Shown here: positions 37,499-48,374 of the stretch, piece after piece
Position numbering within the stretch: the first letter of the stretch is position 1
Layout: each line of letters starts with the position of its first letter
Assembly: GCA_005843825.1 (NCBI GenBank)
Contig: SZXX01000027.1
Span: 1 to 64,000, forward strand
Source: Chlorobium sp.
GTDB lineage: Bacteria; Bacteroidota; Chlorobiia; Chlorobiales; Chlorobiaceae
DNA: 64,000 nucleotides
Direction of reading: 5' to 3'
The notes under the pieces: model-generated
The model's database searches: none
Told to the model about the DNA's origin: nothing
The model's input: the letters and a program-made list of their open reading frames with translations, nothing else
Program-made: the position numbers and the translations under genes

Positions 37499-39367
37499 AT
37501 GAACAAAAAAGTATTTCTTGTTGTGATGGCAGGTTTGCTATGCAGCAAAGGAGTTTTCGGTGCAGAGCAGACAAAAAGCTATGCCGGTGATGAGATGATT
37601 GTCACGGCAACGAAAACCCTCAATTCTATCAGTGATACCGGCGGTTCATCCGTTACGGTCATTACTGCTGAGGATATCAGGAATTTAGGAAAACAGAGCG
37701 TTGAAGAGGTTATCAAGGGAACTGCAGGAATTGATGTTGCTTCCAATGGTGGACCTGGTACCCTTGCTAGTGTTTTTTTAAGAGGTGCAGACGCAAAAAA
37801 CACTCTTGTCCTTATCGATGGTGTTCCATCCAACGATCCAGCTGATGCAAATCGTGCTCCGAATTTCGCCAATCTCACCGTCGATAACATTGATCGAATA
37901 GAAATTGTACGTGGCACGGTCAGCTTTTTGTACGGCTCCAATGCTTCAGCCGGGGTCATCAATATTATTACAAAAAAGGGGACATCAACGCCTCAGTCGT
38001 TTGCAGGTTTAGAAGGGGGATCCTATGGGACATACAAAGCCTATGCGGGAACAAACGGTCAGCAGGGTATTCTGAACTATTCAGTCGGGGTTTCACGGTT
38101 AAAAACAGAGGGCTTTTCAGCAGTTGATCAAAACAACAGCTGGATAAATCCAAAAGGAAAAGTTTTTGAAAAAGACGGGTATGAAAATACATCCCTGTCG
38201 GGAAACTTCGGTTTGCGTTTGAACGACCATACCTCTCTTGAAACAGTTCTCAGATATACGAAAGCTAATGTGGCGTACGATTACAGCGGTTCTGATACAT
38301 CAGGACTTAATCAGGATTCTGACCAGTTCAGTGGTCGTGTTGCGCTGAAAATGAACTATAAGCCTCTGGTTTCAACGCTTTACTATAATGTTTATGATCA
38401 GGATCGTTCCTATCTGACGAGCGGTGCCTTGTCAAGCAAGTTTAATGGACACCGCTATGAAATAGGCTGGCAGGGGGATGTTGCTGTAGAAGAAAACAAT
38501 ACAGTGTCTGTCGGGTTGAATTACCAGCAGGAGAGCATGATCAACCAGAATTTTGGCACTTATGCATCCCTGCTTGACAAAGGAGTTGGTTCGAACAGTG
38601 TGTTCGTGCAGGATCAGTGGCGTCTTGGAGGAGTGAAAGTCGTTGGCGGTTTGAGGTATGAGGATAATGAAAAGTTCGGCAGTAAAACCACCTACAGGGT
38701 TGCGCCATCTTACACCATCAATGATACTGTTCTGAAGTTCAGTTATGGAACAGGCTTCAGGGCTCCCTCTCTCTACGAGCTCTTTTCTCCGTATGGGAAT
38801 ACACAGCTTACCGCTGAAACAACTTCCGGCTGGGATACAGGATTCGAGCAGAAAGTTTCTGATCGTCTGAAGTTCGGGGCAACGTATTTCCGGATGGATT
38901 TTGATAACCGCATTGATTTTGATCTTTCAACATACACCTATGCCCAGGTTGCAGGCTTGACAAAAACTCACGGTGTCGAGAGCTTTGCTGAATGGAACCC
39001 GATTGATCCGCTCCTTCTTGCCTGTAATTATACCTATACGTCAACTGCTGATCCCCTTGGCAGCGAGCTTCTGAGACGACCGAAAAACAAGGTCGGGATT
39101 ACAGGAACCGGCAAGTTATCCTCGAAGCTGAAGGTCAGCACAAACATGCAGTGGGTAGGAACGCGTATAGATAATGGTGTTGAGGGAAAAAGCAAGGGGC
39201 AGCTTCCAAGCTATTTTCTTATGAACATGACAGCTTCGTATAAGTTGAGCGACACGGTTGAGCTTTATGGGCGGCTCGACAATCTCTTTGACGTTTATTA
39301 TGAAGAAGCCTGGGGTTATGCCACTCCCGGCAGGTCGTCCTATGCGGGTATCAAGGTTACTTTTTAA
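37499..39367 (+). CDS. TonB-dependent receptor, BtuB-like
   Basis: Signal peptide, TonB/plug region DEMIVTATKTLNSISDTGGSSVTVITAEDIRNLG, C-terminal beta-barrel ending ...YAGIKVTF; downstream of B12 riboswitch. Confidence 0.93.
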   Translation: MNKKVFLVVMAGLLCSKGVFGAEQTKSYAGDEMIVTATKTLNSISDTGGSSVTVITAEDIRNLGKQSVEEVIKGTAGIDVASNGGPGTLASVFLRGADAKNTLVLIDGVPSNDPADANRAPNFANLTVDNIDRIEIVRGTVSFLYGSNASAGVINIITKKGTSTPQSFAGLEGGSYGTYKAYAGTNGQQGILNYSVGVSRLKTEGFSAVDQNNSWINPKGKVFEKDGYENTSLSGNFGLRLNDHTSLETVLRYTKANVAYDYSGSDTSGLNQDSDQFSGRVALKMNYKPLVSTLYYNVYDQDRSYLTSGALSSKFNGHRYEIGWQGDVAVEENNTVSVGLNYQQESMINQNFGTYASLLDKGVGSNSVFVQDQWRLGGVKVVGGLRYEDNEKFGSKTTYRVAPSYTINDTVLKFSYGTGFRAPSLYELFSPYGNTQLTAETTSGWDTGFEQKVSDRLKFGATYFRMDFDNRIDFDLSTYTYAQVAGLTKTHGVESFAEWNPIDPLLLACNYTYTSTADPLGSELLRRPKNKVGITGTGKLSSKLKVSTNMQWVGTRIDNGVEGKSKGQLPSYFLMNMTASYKLSDTVELYGRLDNLFDVYYEEAWGYATPGRSSYAGIKVTF

Positions 39368-39401
39368 TGGAGTTTCTTTTTTCATCACAAAACAACCTGT
39401 T

Positions 39402-40046
39402 ATGAATATGACCATCAGTGAGGCGGAAAGAGAGGCCCTTTACAAGGTGATTTACAGTCGTCGTGACGTCAGGGGGCAGTTTTTGCCGGACGCTGTTCCG
39501 GAAGAGGTTATAGCAAGGCTGCTCGATGCCGCCCACCATGCGCCAAGCGTAGGGTTTATGCAGCCGTGGGATTTTATCGTCGTGAAAGACCTGGAGGTGC
39601 GCCGTAAGGTTAAAGAGGGGTTTGAGACAGCTCATGCAGAGGCGGCAGAGATGTTCAGCGGTGAAAAGAAGGATGCCTACCGCTCGTTCAAGCTTGAAGG
39701 GATTATGGAGTCGCCGCTTGGTATCTGTATTACCTGTGACCGCTCGCGTACGGGAGAGGTGGTAATCGGCAGAACCGCCAATCCCGAGATGGATCTCTAC
39801 AGCTCAGTCTGTGCTGTGCAGAACCTGTGGCTTGCGGCAAGAGCCGAAAACCTTGGCGTCGGCTGGGTCAGCATTATCCATCACGACCATATCCGCTCTG
39901 CGCTCGGTATTCCTGCGCATATTGTGCCGGTTGCCTATCTTGCGATTGGTTATGTGAGCTTTTTTCATTCAAAACCGGAGCTCGAGCAGGCAGGATGGCT
40001 ACCGAGAATGGAGCTTGACTCTCTGGTTCATCACGAAACATGGTAA
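39402..40046 (+). CDS. bluB: 5,6-dimethylbenzimidazole synthase
   Basis: [53 protein letters not shown]. Confidence 0.93.
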   Translation: MNMTISEAEREALYKVIYSRRDVRGQFLPDAVPEEVIARLLDAAHHAPSVGFMQPWDFIVVKDLEVRRKVKEGFETAHAEAAEMFSGEKKDAYRSFKLEGIMESPLGICITCDRSRTGEVVIGRTANPEMDLYSSVCAVQNLWLAARAENLGVGWVSIIHHDHIRSALGIPAHIVPVAYLAIGYVSFFHSKPELEQAGWLPRMELDSLVHHETW

Positions 40047-41554
40047 TGCCACAAAAAAAATTCCGCCCCCTTGCAGTATTAGGGACCGGTTCGGATGTCG
40101 GTAAAAGCATTGTTGCGACTGCACTATGCAGGATATTCAGCAATGCCGGTATCGATGTTGCACCTTTCAAGGCGCAGAACATGTCTAATAATTCAGGTGT
40201 TACGCCTGATGGGTATGAAATCGGCCGGGCGCAGATTGTCCAGGCCGAGGCATCCCGGGTTGTCCCCACGGCTGACATGAACCCAGTGCTTCTCAAGCCC
40301 AATTCCGATACCGGAGCACAGGTGGTGCTGCAGGGAAAGGTCTGCACCACCGAGACGGCTCAGGGGTATTTCCGGGATACCACTGTCTGGGCTGCAGCTG
40401 CAATGGAAAGTCTGGAGCGCTTGATGCTCAAGCATGAACTTGTGGTTATTGAGGGGGCCGGTTCATGCGCTGAGATGAATCTATATAAGAGAGACTTTGT
40501 AAACTTCAGAACTGCCAGAGCTGCAGATGCCGCCGTGATCCTTGTTGCGGACATTGACAGGGGAGGGGTTTTTGCGCAGGTTGCAGGAACCCTTGCCATC
40601 ATTCCCCCGGAAGACAGGGCGCTGGTCAACGGGGTTGTCATCAACCGTTTTCGGGGTGATATCGAGCTGTTTAAAGATGGCGTGACCATGCTTGAATCGA
40701 TGACAGGGGTTCCTGTTCTTGGCGTTATTCCTTATTTCCGGGGGTTCCAGATTGATGCTGAAGATGCTGTGCCGCTTTCTGCAAAGGTTGATCCAACAGG
40801 CGAGCCTGAGGCAGACAAAATCGGGATCGCAGTTATTTATTTCCCTCATATATCAAACTTTACTGATTTGTCCCCGTTGGAGCATGACTCCCAGGTGGCT
40901 CTGCACTATCTCCATTACCCACGATCACTGAAAGGCTACAAAGCTCTTATTCTTCCGGGATCGAAAAATGTGCGTGGTGATCTTGACTGGCTCTTGTCGC
41001 TTGGCTGGGAAGATGAAATCCGTGCATTCAGGGAAGGGGGCGGGATTATCATGGGCCTTTGCGGAGGGTTTCAGATGCTTGGAAAGAGTATCGCCGATCC
41101 GTATGGAGTTGAGGGGCCTGTAGGTATAAGTGAGGCTCTGGGTCTTCTTGATGTTGAGACTGTTCTTGAACAGGATAAATGCCTTGCAAATGCTCGTGGT
41201 CTTATTATCGGGGAAACCTGCGAGGCTTGCGGGTATGAGATTCACATGGGCCGAAGCATTGTTGCCGGTGACTGCATGCCATTTCTCAGGGTATCATCCC
41301 GAAATAACACTCCGGCAGATGACCTTGACGGGGCTGTAAGTCGAGATGGAAAAGTTATCGGGACCTATTTTCATGGTATATTCGATGAACCTGCGGTAAA
41401 ACAATGGTTTCTCTCTCTTGTGGAACCGGCATACAGGGCTGAACGGCTGGAAAAGGGTCGACAGGAGAGCTATGAACTTCTTGCTGCACATTTTTCACAG
41501 CACCTGGATCTTGATAAGGTTAATGAAATTATTGATCAACAACCTTTTTCATGA
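40040..41554 (+). CDS. cobQ: Cobyric acid synthase
   Basis: [52 protein letters not shown]. Confidence 0.96.
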   Translation: MVMPQKKFRPLAVLGTGSDVGKSIVATALCRIFSNAGIDVAPFKAQNMSNNSGVTPDGYEIGRAQIVQAEASRVVPTADMNPVLLKPNSDTGAQVVLQGKVCTTETAQGYFRDTTVWAAAAMESLERLMLKHELVVIEGAGSCAEMNLYKRDFVNFRTARAADAAVILVADIDRGGVFAQVAGTLAIIPPEDRALVNGVVINRFRGDIELFKDGVTMLESMTGVPVLGVIPYFRGFQIDAEDAVPLSAKVDPTGEPEADKIGIAVIYFPHISNFTDLSPLEHDSQVALHYLHYPRSLKGYKALILPGSKNVRGDLDWLLSLGWEDEIRAFREGGGIIMGLCGGFQMLGKSIADPYGVEGPVGISEALGLLDVETVLEQDKCLANARGLIIGETCEACGYEIHMGRSIVAGDCMPFLRVSSRNNTPADDLDGAVSRDGKVIGTYFHGIFDEPAVKQWFLSLVEPAYRAERLEKGRQESYELLAAHFSQHLDLDKVNEIIDQQPFS

Positions 41555-42627
41555 CAAGCCTTTATTATCATAAACATGGTGGCGCCGCCAAAAAAAGTTA
41601 CACTGATGACGGCAGGGAGGTGCTTGACTTCAGTGTCAATGTCAGCCCGATTTTTCCTCCGATCGGGACTTTTTCGCTCGAGGATTTTGCTCTTCAGGCT
41701 TATCCATCGATCGATGGACGGGGTATAAAGGAGTATTATCAGGAAAAGTTTGATCTTGCAAGCTCCATGGTGCTTTCGCTCAATGGGGCAATTGAAGGTA
41801 TTTATCTGCTTCCAAGAGCACTCGGACTTCGCCGTGTTTTGCTGCTTTCCCCCTCTTTTTATGAGTACGAACGGGCAGCAAGGATAGCTGGCGCTGAGAT
41901 TGTTTTTCTGCCTCTCGATGCCGATAACGGCTTCCAGTTGCCAGGGATTGAGGCTCTTGCTGACAGCCTGCGCCATGCGGATGCTTTTTTTGCCGCTAAT
42001 CCCAATAACCCCACAGGTACGGAAGTGCCGCCGGAAATTTTCATGGCTTTGGCAAGCCGCTTCCCTGATAAATGGTTTATTATTGACGAGGCGTTTATTC
42101 AGTTTACACCGGAGTTTCCCGATAACTCCCTGATGGATAAGGTGATGGCGCTTAAAAATGTGATCGTGGTACATTCTCTTACCAAATTTTATGCCCTGCC
42201 AGGGTTGCGCCTTGGAGCGCTGATTGCTCATCCTGAAGTTATCAAACGGCTTCTCGAGTTTAAGGAACCCTGGACGGTTAACGCGATTGCTGAGTCGGTT
42301 GCCGTCAGGCTGTTGCAATGCAGTGCTTACGAAGAGTCGCTGCGTGCCATGATTTTAAGTGAAAGACCAAGAATCAGCGCAGCACTGTCGCTGATTGAGG
42401 GGCTGGAACTTGCAGGAGGTGCAGCAAATTTTTTTCTGGCGCAATGGCAGAGGGGCTGCTCTCTTGATGAGCTTCTTGTTTATCTTGGGACTCAAGGAAT
42501 TCTTGTTCGAGATTGCCGGAATTTTCCCGGCCTTGAAGTTGAATATTTCCGGTTTGCAGTCAGGACGCCTTTCGAGAACAACCGTTTTCTGGATGCAATG
42601 CATGAGGCAACTGATTCACTAAAATAG
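41551..42627 (+). CDS. cobD: L-threonine-O-3-phosphate decarboxylase (PLP, cobalamin pathway)
   Basis: [55 protein letters not shown]; overlaps cobQ. Confidence 0.9.
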   Translation: MTSLYYHKHGGAAKKSYTDDGREVLDFSVNVSPIFPPIGTFSLEDFALQAYPSIDGRGIKEYYQEKFDLASSMVLSLNGAIEGIYLLPRALGLRRVLLLSPSFYEYERAARIAGAEIVFLPLDADNGFQLPGIEALADSLRHADAFFAANPNNPTGTEVPPEIFMALASRFPDKWFIIDEAFIQFTPEFPDNSLMDKVMALKNVIVVHSLTKFYALPGLRLGALIAHPEVIKRLLEFKEPWTVNAIAESVAVRLLQCSAYEESLRAMILSERPRISAALSLIEGLELAGGAANFFLAQWQRGCSLDELLVYLGTQGILVRDCRNFPGLEVEYFRFAVRTPFENNRFLDAMHEATDSLK

Positions 42628-42639
42628 AGCTGAGGTGTT

Positions 42640-43590
42640 ATGGCATTTATGGATGAGTTTATTCTCCCGCTGGCATTTACCCTTGATCTAACCTTTGGCG
42701 ATCCTCGCGGGATTATTCATCCTGTCAAAGGGATCGGATGGCTTGCCCAGAGAACTGAAACATGGATACGAAGCACCAATCTGTCTCTTCGTCTGGCAGG
42801 GATTGTTGCTGTTATTATTATTGTTGGCGGTTCTGCACTTTCAGCCTGGCTTCTTATCACTCTTTTAAGTCAACTGCATCGTGTCGCAGGTCTCGCACTG
42901 AGCATCTACCTGCTCTACAGCTCTTTTGCTCTCAGGGACCTTGGAGATCATGCCACAGCTGTTCAGGCCGCTCTTGAAGCAGGTGACACTGAGTTGGCAC
43001 GTCAGAAAGTCTCTCTGATGGTAGGGCGCGATACAGCCTCTCTCGACGAAGGCGGCATAGCTCTTGCCGCAACAGAAAGTGTGGCCGAAAACACCGTCGA
43101 CGGTGTGACTGCGCCCTTGTTCTACGCACTGTTGTTCGGCCCGGTTGGCGCAATAACGTATAAAGCCATCAACACGCTCGATTCCATGTTCGGGTATAAA
43201 AATGAGCGTTATCTGGAGTTCGGATGGGCGGCAGCCAAGCTGGATGATATTGCCAACTATCTTCCTGCGCGTTTGACCGTTTTGACGATAGCGGTGGCGG
43301 CGGCTATCGGTAAGCTCAAGTTTTTTGATACGTTCAAGGCGGTATTTAAGGGAGCGCGGCTTCACGCAAGTCCAAACTCGGGCTACCCTGAATCAGCTTT
43401 TGCCGGAGCCTTGGGCGTGACCTTTGGCGGGGAACGAACGTATGGCGGAGTTGTGTGTCAGGCACCTTTGATTGGCGTAAAACCGGGTGTGTGTACTCCA
43501 CTTGTCATCCGGCAGAGCATTGCGCTGATGTGGATGACTGCGGTGCTCTTTCTTGGGGCGGGTATGGGTATCAGACATTTTTTTCAATGA
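42640..43590 (+). CDS. cbiB: Adenosylcobinamide-phosphate synthase
   Basis: LDLTFGDPRGIIHPVKGIGWL; GRDTASLDEGGIALAATESVAENTVDGVTAPLFY; SPNSGYPESAFAGAL. Confidence 0.96.
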   Translation: MAFMDEFILPLAFTLDLTFGDPRGIIHPVKGIGWLAQRTETWIRSTNLSLRLAGIVAVIIIVGGSALSAWLLITLLSQLHRVAGLALSIYLLYSSFALRDLGDHATAVQAALEAGDTELARQKVSLMVGRDTASLDEGGIALAATESVAENTVDGVTAPLFYALLFGPVGAITYKAINTLDSMFGYKNERYLEFGWAAAKLDDIANYLPARLTVLTIAVAAAIGKLKFFDTFKAVFKGARLHASPNSGYPESAFAGALGVTFGGERTYGGVVCQAPLIGVKPGVCTPLVIRQSIALMWMTAVLFLGAGMGIRHFFQ

Positions 43591-43614
43591 ACGAGATATA
43601 GGGGTAACAAGGAA

Positions 43615-43970
43615 CGGGGCAACCACGAGGAGGGCAACCACAAGGGTTGCCCCTACGGGGAGGGGAAACAAAACGTTGGGGATGCGTTCAAATTAAAAAC
43701 CCGATGCCATACAATCAAAATCAATATCATCGAAGGTTCGTAGGGGCGACCCTTGTGGTCGCCCAAAACCGTGGTAATAAATCGGAAATAGGGAAATAAA
43801 AACAGGGCAACCACAAGGGATTGCCCGTACGGGGGTTCAAATCAACAAACCAATGCCGTATAATCAAAATCAATATTGTCGATGGTCCGTAGGGGCGACC
43901 CTTGTGGTCGCCCAAAACCATGGTAATGAACGTGAAATAGGGCAACCACAAGGGATTGCCCCTACGAGGA
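43615..43970. repeat. REP/BIME-like array: alternating gtaggggcgacccttgtggtcgccc and inverted agggcaaccacaagggattgcccctac, in ~148-bp tandem units
   Basis: REP copies at ~43740, ~43889 (forward) and ~43615, ~43804, ~43939 (inverted); unit anchors atgcc.ta.aatc at 43704, 43853, 44001. Confidence 0.9.
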
Positions 43971-44000
43971 TATTTTGGATTCGTTCAAAACAATAAACCA

Positions 44001-44693
44001 ATGCCTTATAATCCAAAGACATATCATCGACGGTCAATACGATTGAAGGGATATGATTATTCGCAGGCAGGGGCATATTTTGTTACGATATGTTGTCAGG
44101 ACAGGGCGTCTATGTTTGGAAATATTGCGGATGGTGAAATGATATTGAATGATGCCGGACAAATGATAGAAACCCAATGGCAGGAATTAATCAATAGATT
44201 TACGAACATTGAATTGCATGAATTTGTTGTAATGCCCAATCATTTTCACGGAATATTGCAAATCATCCCCGTAGGGGCGACCCATGTGGTCGGTCAAAAC
44301 CATGATGATAAACCGGAAATGGGGGAATCGGAAATAGGGCAACGGCGAGGAGGGCAACCACAAGGGATTGCCCCTACGGGGATGGGAAACAAAATTGGTA
44401 TTTATTCAAATCAACAAACCAATGCCGTGCAATCCAACCAAATATTATCGACGGGGATTGTGCAAAAAACGGTTGGGGATGTGTTGGATGCGTTTAAATC
44501 AATAACCACTGTTGCATATATTCGCGGGATTAAAATTTTTGGTTGGCAACCATGTATCGCGAAATTGTGGCAACGCAATTATCATGAACATATCATTCGT
44601 GATGGACAGTCGTATGAAACCATTGCCTCTTATATCGTGAACAATCCTGCAACATGGAATGATGATATATTTTGCAGCTTAATAACATCATGA
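44001..44693 (+). CDS. REP-associated tyrosine transposase (RAYT, Y1_Tnp/IS200-like) containing an internal REP unit
   Basis: MPYNPKTYHRRSIRLKGYDYSQAGAYFVTICCQDR; EFVVMPNHFHGIL (HUH); C-term WQPCIAKLWQRNYHEHIIRDGQSYETIASYIVNNPATW. Confidence 0.92.
   Translation: MPYNPKTYHRRSIRLKGYDYSQAGAYFVTICCQDRASMFGNIADGEMILNDAGQMIETQWQELINRFTNIELHEFVVMPNHFHGILQIIPVGATHVVGQNHDDKPEMGESEIGQRRGGQPQGIAPTGMGNKIGIYSNQQTNAVQSNQILSTGIVQKTVGDVLDAFKSITTVAYIRGIKIFGWQPCIAKLWQRNYHEHIIRDGQSYETIASYIVNNPATWNDDIFCSLITS
44271..44450 (+). repeat. REP/BIME unit located in frame inside the RAYT gene
   Basis: gtaggggcgacccatgtggtcggtcaaaac ... agggcaacggcgaggagggcaaccacaagggattgcccctacgggg ... accaatgccgtgcaatccaacc. Confidence 0.85.
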
Positions 44694-44715
44694 TCGTTTT
44701 TGAACTCATATATCT

Positions 44716-45243
44716 ATGAAAAAACGAAGGATTCTTCTTTTTACGGGAAACGGTAAAGGAAAAAGTACTGCGGCATTCGGAATGCTGGCAAGAGCTCTGG
44801 GGCATGGAATGCGGGCCAGGGTGATACAGTTTGTCAAATCCGATGATGCTGTTGGTGAACAGAAGTTTTTCAGCCACTTTCCCGGGGTAGAGTGGGAGCA
44901 GTTCGGCAAGGGGTTTCTTCCGCGGGATCCTGATAGTCCGGCTATGGAGCAGCACCGAATTGCAGCACGGAAAGGACTGGATGCCTCTATTGCAGCTCTT
45001 CTTTCACCGGATTACGATTTCGTGCTTCTTGATGAACTCTGTTTTGCGCTGAGCCAGAACCTTATTCCCCTTGAGCCTCTTCTTGATGCAGTGCGTTCAG
45101 GAGAGGACGGTAAAATTTTGGTGGTGACCGGCAGGAATGCTCCTGCTGAGCTAATTGCCGCTGCCGATACGGTTAGTGAGATGACGATGATCAAACATGG
45201 CTATGAACAGGGGATTGGGGCAATGAAGGGTGTTGAAAACTGA
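44716..45243 (+). CDS. cobO: Cob(I)yrinic acid a,c-diamide adenosyltransferase
   Basis: RRILLFTGNGKGKSTAAFGMLARALGHGMRARVIQFVK; LLDELCFAL; TGRNAP. Confidence 0.95.
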   Translation: MKKRRILLFTGNGKGKSTAAFGMLARALGHGMRARVIQFVKSDDAVGEQKFFSHFPGVEWEQFGKGFLPRDPDSPAMEQHRIAARKGLDASIAALLSPDYDFVLLDELCFALSQNLIPLEPLLDAVRSGEDGKILVVTGRNAPAELIAAADTVSEMTMIKHGYEQGIGAMKGVEN

Positions 45244-46280
45244 TGGCTATGCAGGATTCAGAGATCTGCCGGGATAACAGCTTTACCGGCAGAAGCCGTA
45301 TAAAAGTTGGTCTCAGGATTGCTCTGTTTTTTGCTGCGGTCTTGTTACTCCTCGCTCTCTCGATGCTTCTCGGCCCTTCCGGTATTGGTATTCCCGATCT
45401 GCAATCGCCTTCCGGCAGTGCGATTCTTTCACTGCGTTTCAGCCGTCTTCTGATGGGGCTGATGACCGGAGCTGCTTTGTCTGCCTCGGGCGTGGTGTTT
45501 CAGGCTCTCCTGCGTAATCCGCTTGCTGAACCCTATGTTCTCGGGGTCAGCGGTGGAGCCGGTCTCGGGGCAACACTCAGCATTCTTGGCGGGTCAGGTC
45601 TTTTTGTTTCTCTCGGTCTTCCTGTCGTGGCGTTTATTGCGGCTGTCTTGACGCTGATGCTGGTCTACCTGATTGCAAGTCAGGGCTCAAGTGGTCATCC
45701 ATCAGTCTACAGTCTTATTCTCAGCGGTGTTATTGTGAGTTCGATCTGTTCGAGCGTGATCATGTTTCTTGTTTCAACGGCAAGCGTTGAAGGTATGCAC
45801 AACGTTATCTGGTGGATGCTTGGAAGTCTTCAGCCGGTTTCTTCCGGTCAGCAGCTTCTTTCTGCTGCACTTATTCTTGGGGGACTTGCTGGAATCTGGC
45901 TGCTTTCTCCTCGCCTGAACGCCCTTGCGCTTGGCCGTGAGATGGCTCATTATCAGGGACTGCATGCCGATCTTGTGCTCGTTGTGGGATTGCTTTTTGC
46001 AACACTTCTTGCGGCAACAGCTGTTTCTCTTTCGGGCATGATCGGTTTTGTCGGACTGATTGTTCCCCATGTCATGCGGGCATTTTTCGGCCCCGATAAC
46101 CGCAAGCTGGTGCCTCTTGCGGCTCTTGGCGGAGGCACATTCCTTGTTGTGTGCGATGCTCTGGCGCGAACCCTTCTTGCTCCGATTGAGATTCCTGTCG
46201 GTGTTGTAACCGCTCTTGCAGGGGGGCCTTTTTTTCTGATTATTCTGCAGCGGAGAATGAAACAGGCCTGGATTGCATAG
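45243..46280 (+). CDS. btuC: FecCD/BtuC-family ABC transporter permease
   Basis: LRFSRLLMGLMTGAALSASGVVFQALLRNPLAEPYVLGVSGGAGLGA; GMIGFVGLIVPHVMR. Confidence 0.9.
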   Translation: MAMQDSEICRDNSFTGRSRIKVGLRIALFFAAVLLLLALSMLLGPSGIGIPDLQSPSGSAILSLRFSRLLMGLMTGAALSASGVVFQALLRNPLAEPYVLGVSGGAGLGATLSILGGSGLFVSLGLPVVAFIAAVLTLMLVYLIASQGSSGHPSVYSLILSGVIVSSICSSVIMFLVSTASVEGMHNVIWWMLGSLQPVSSGQQLLSAALILGGLAGIWLLSPRLNALALGREMAHYQGLHADLVLVVGLLFATLLAATAVSLSGMIGFVGLIVPHVMRAFFGPDNRKLVPLAALGGGTFLVVCDALARTLLAPIEIPVGVVTALAGGPFFLIILQRRMKQAWIA

Positions 46281-47547
46281 TATGGAACAAGCTGCTTTGA
46301 CATTCAGGGGAGTTTCCGCCGGATACAAACACCGCAAGGTGCTGGATAATGTATCATTCAGTGTCAGGGAAGGGGAATTTGTCTCTCTTATAGGCCCGAA
46401 TGGCTGTGGAAAGAGCACTCTCCTGAAAACTGCTGCAGCACTTCTGAAACCGTTGTCAGGAGTGGTTGAGCTGTTTGGTCAGGATGTGCACCGTATCAAA
46501 CCCGCACTCCGTGCTTCACTGCTTGGTGTTGTTCCACAGAAAATTGAGTCGCCAATGGCCTTTACGGTGAGCCAGATTGTTATGAATGGCAGAATCAGCT
46601 CGATCGGTCGATGGGGCGGCATTTCATCCCGGGATCATGATCTTGTAGAGCGGTCAATGATTTACACTGATGTTCTGGGGCTGAGGGATCGCTATTTTAC
46701 AGAACTGAGCGGTGGAGAACAGCAGCGCGTTGCCCTTGCAATGGTTCTGGCGCAGGATCCAAAAATAATCATGCTCGATGAGTCAATATCACATCTCGAT
46801 ATCAATCATCGTCAGGAGGTGCTCCAGATTCTTATGAATCTCAATCGTGAAAAGCAGATGACCATCCTTCTGGTGAGCCATGACCTTTCGCTTTCTGCCA
46901 GCATCTCTGACCGGTTTCTGCTGATGGATACAGGCAGACTTGTAAAAGCAGGCACACCTGTTGAGGTGTTGGACCCTGCACTGCTCAGCACTGTCTACAA
47001 TTGCGATCTTCGTGTTCAGCAGGACCCTTATACAGGCTATCTACAGGTATCGGGAGCAGTCGACAGTTTGAACCGGCGCAAAAAGCTGAACAGGCATGTT
47101 CATGTTATTGCCGGAGGCGGAAGCGGTATTGAGCTCTATCGCAGGCTGCTTATCGAGGGCTATGAGGTAACAACAGGGGTGCTCAACCGTCTTGATTCCG
47201 ATGCAGAAGCTGCAAGAGCTCTCAATATTGAGGTTGTGCTTGAACAGCCTTTTTCACCGGTCGGTAACGATGCGATAGCCGAAGCGCTGCAGATGATCGA
47301 TAATGCAGACACTGTTATTCTCAGTCAGGTTCCCATTGGCTCAGGAAACCTTGTCAATCTTGAACTCGCCAGTGAAGCCTTGAAAAGAGGCAAAACAGTT
47401 CTGCTCGCCTCAGGTATAGCTGATCGTGATTATACCGAAGGCAAGGCTGCCCTTCGATTGGTAACCGGACTGATGACGGATGGCGCCATCGGCTGGCAAT
47501 CTATACAGGAACTGATGCTTCAACTCCAGAAACACTCTCACAGCTGA
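46273..47547 (+). CDS. btuD: BtuD-like ABC ATPase with extra C-terminal domain (~170 aa)
   Basis: [44 protein letters not shown]-terminal [42 protein letters not shown]... Confidence 0.9.
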   Translation: MHSMEQAALTFRGVSAGYKHRKVLDNVSFSVREGEFVSLIGPNGCGKSTLLKTAAALLKPLSGVVELFGQDVHRIKPALRASLLGVVPQKIESPMAFTVSQIVMNGRISSIGRWGGISSRDHDLVERSMIYTDVLGLRDRYFTELSGGEQQRVALAMVLAQDPKIIMLDESISHLDINHRQEVLQILMNLNREKQMTILLVSHDLSLSASISDRFLLMDTGRLVKAGTPVEVLDPALLSTVYNCDLRVQQDPYTGYLQVSGAVDSLNRRKKLNRHVHVIAGGGSGIELYRRLLIEGYEVTTGVLNRLDSDAEAARALNIEVVLEQPFSPVGNDAIAEALQMIDNADTVILSQVPIGSGNLVNLELASEALKRGKTVLLASGIADRDYTEGKAALRLVTGLMTDGAIGWQSIQELMLQLQKHSHS

Positions 47548-47552
47548 GATCA

Positions 47553-48353
47553 ATGACTTGTAAACAGCGTTTTCCCTTTCGTTTCGGGACCACCTCCTAT
47601 ATTATTCCAGCTGATATTATCCCCAATGTTGAATTCCTTAAAGAGAAGGTTGACGATATTGAGCTGGTATTGTTTGAGTCGGATGAGTTCAGCAATCTTC
47701 CTTCTTCCGCTGATATGCAGAAGCTGGCAGATATTGCACAGGAGTCTTCTCTGACCTATTCGGTACATCTGCCTCTTGATGTTTACCTGGGCCATAGTGA
47801 CAGTAATGAGCGGGATCGATCGGTCAGGAAATGCCTGAGGATTATCGAGCTTACGCGCAATCTGCCGAAATCAGCCTATGTCATGCATTTCGAGGCCGGG
47901 CCGGGGATTGATATAAACGGGTTTTCTTCTGAAGAGAAAACTCTCTTTGCTGAAGCTCTGCGTGATTCTATAGCGAAGCTTTTAAGCGGTACTGATGAAG
48001 CTTCATCAACCTTTTGCGTTGAGAATCTTAACTATCCCTTCGAGCTTGTCTGGCCTGTGGTAGAAGAGTCAGCTCTTTCTGTCACTCTTGATGTCGGCCA
48101 TCTTGAATATTACGGGTTTCCGACTGCGCTCTATCTGGAGCGATACCTTCATAAAGCAAAAGTGCTTCACATGCACGGAACTCTGGAGAGGAAAGACCAT
48201 CACTCACTCGACTTGATGAAACCTGAGGCACTGGATATGGTTATGAAGGCGCTTGCTGAAGAGAGTGCACCGGAGAGGGTTATGACCATGGAAATTTTTT
48301 CACAGCACGATTTTGACTCTTCCTGCAGTGCCATGCAACGGTTTCTATCCTGA
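47553..48353 (+). CDS. cbiR: TIM-barrel (AP endonuclease 2-like) protein, probable cobamide-remodelling enzyme CbiR
   Basis: [62 protein letters not shown]; placed within cobalamin genes. Confidence 0.75.
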   Translation: MTCKQRFPFRFGTTSYIIPADIIPNVEFLKEKVDDIELVLFESDEFSNLPSSADMQKLADIAQESSLTYSVHLPLDVYLGHSDSNERDRSVRKCLRIIELTRNLPKSAYVMHFEAGPGIDINGFSSEEKTLFAEALRDSIAKLLSGTDEASSTFCVENLNYPFELVWPVVEESALSVTLDVGHLEYYGFPTALYLERYLHKAKVLHMHGTLERKDHHSLDLMKPEALDMVMKALAEESAPERVMTMEIFSQHDFDSSCSAMQRFLS

Positions 48354-48374
48354 TAACGTTATTTTAGCTTCAGA

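Noticed and set aside
41536-42318. 260-aa minus-strand ORF opposite cobD
   Set aside because: Shadow of a recognised PLP-decarboxylase frame.
43600-44450. Regularly spaced repeats that could suggest a CRISPR array
   Set aside because: Units alternate in orientation, the 'spacers' are themselves repeated, and a RAYT gene is embedded; fits REP/BIME, not CRISPR. No Cas genes in the window.
45774-46418. 214-aa minus-strand ORF across the btuC/btuD junction
   Set aside because: Antisense of two recognised ABC transporter genes.
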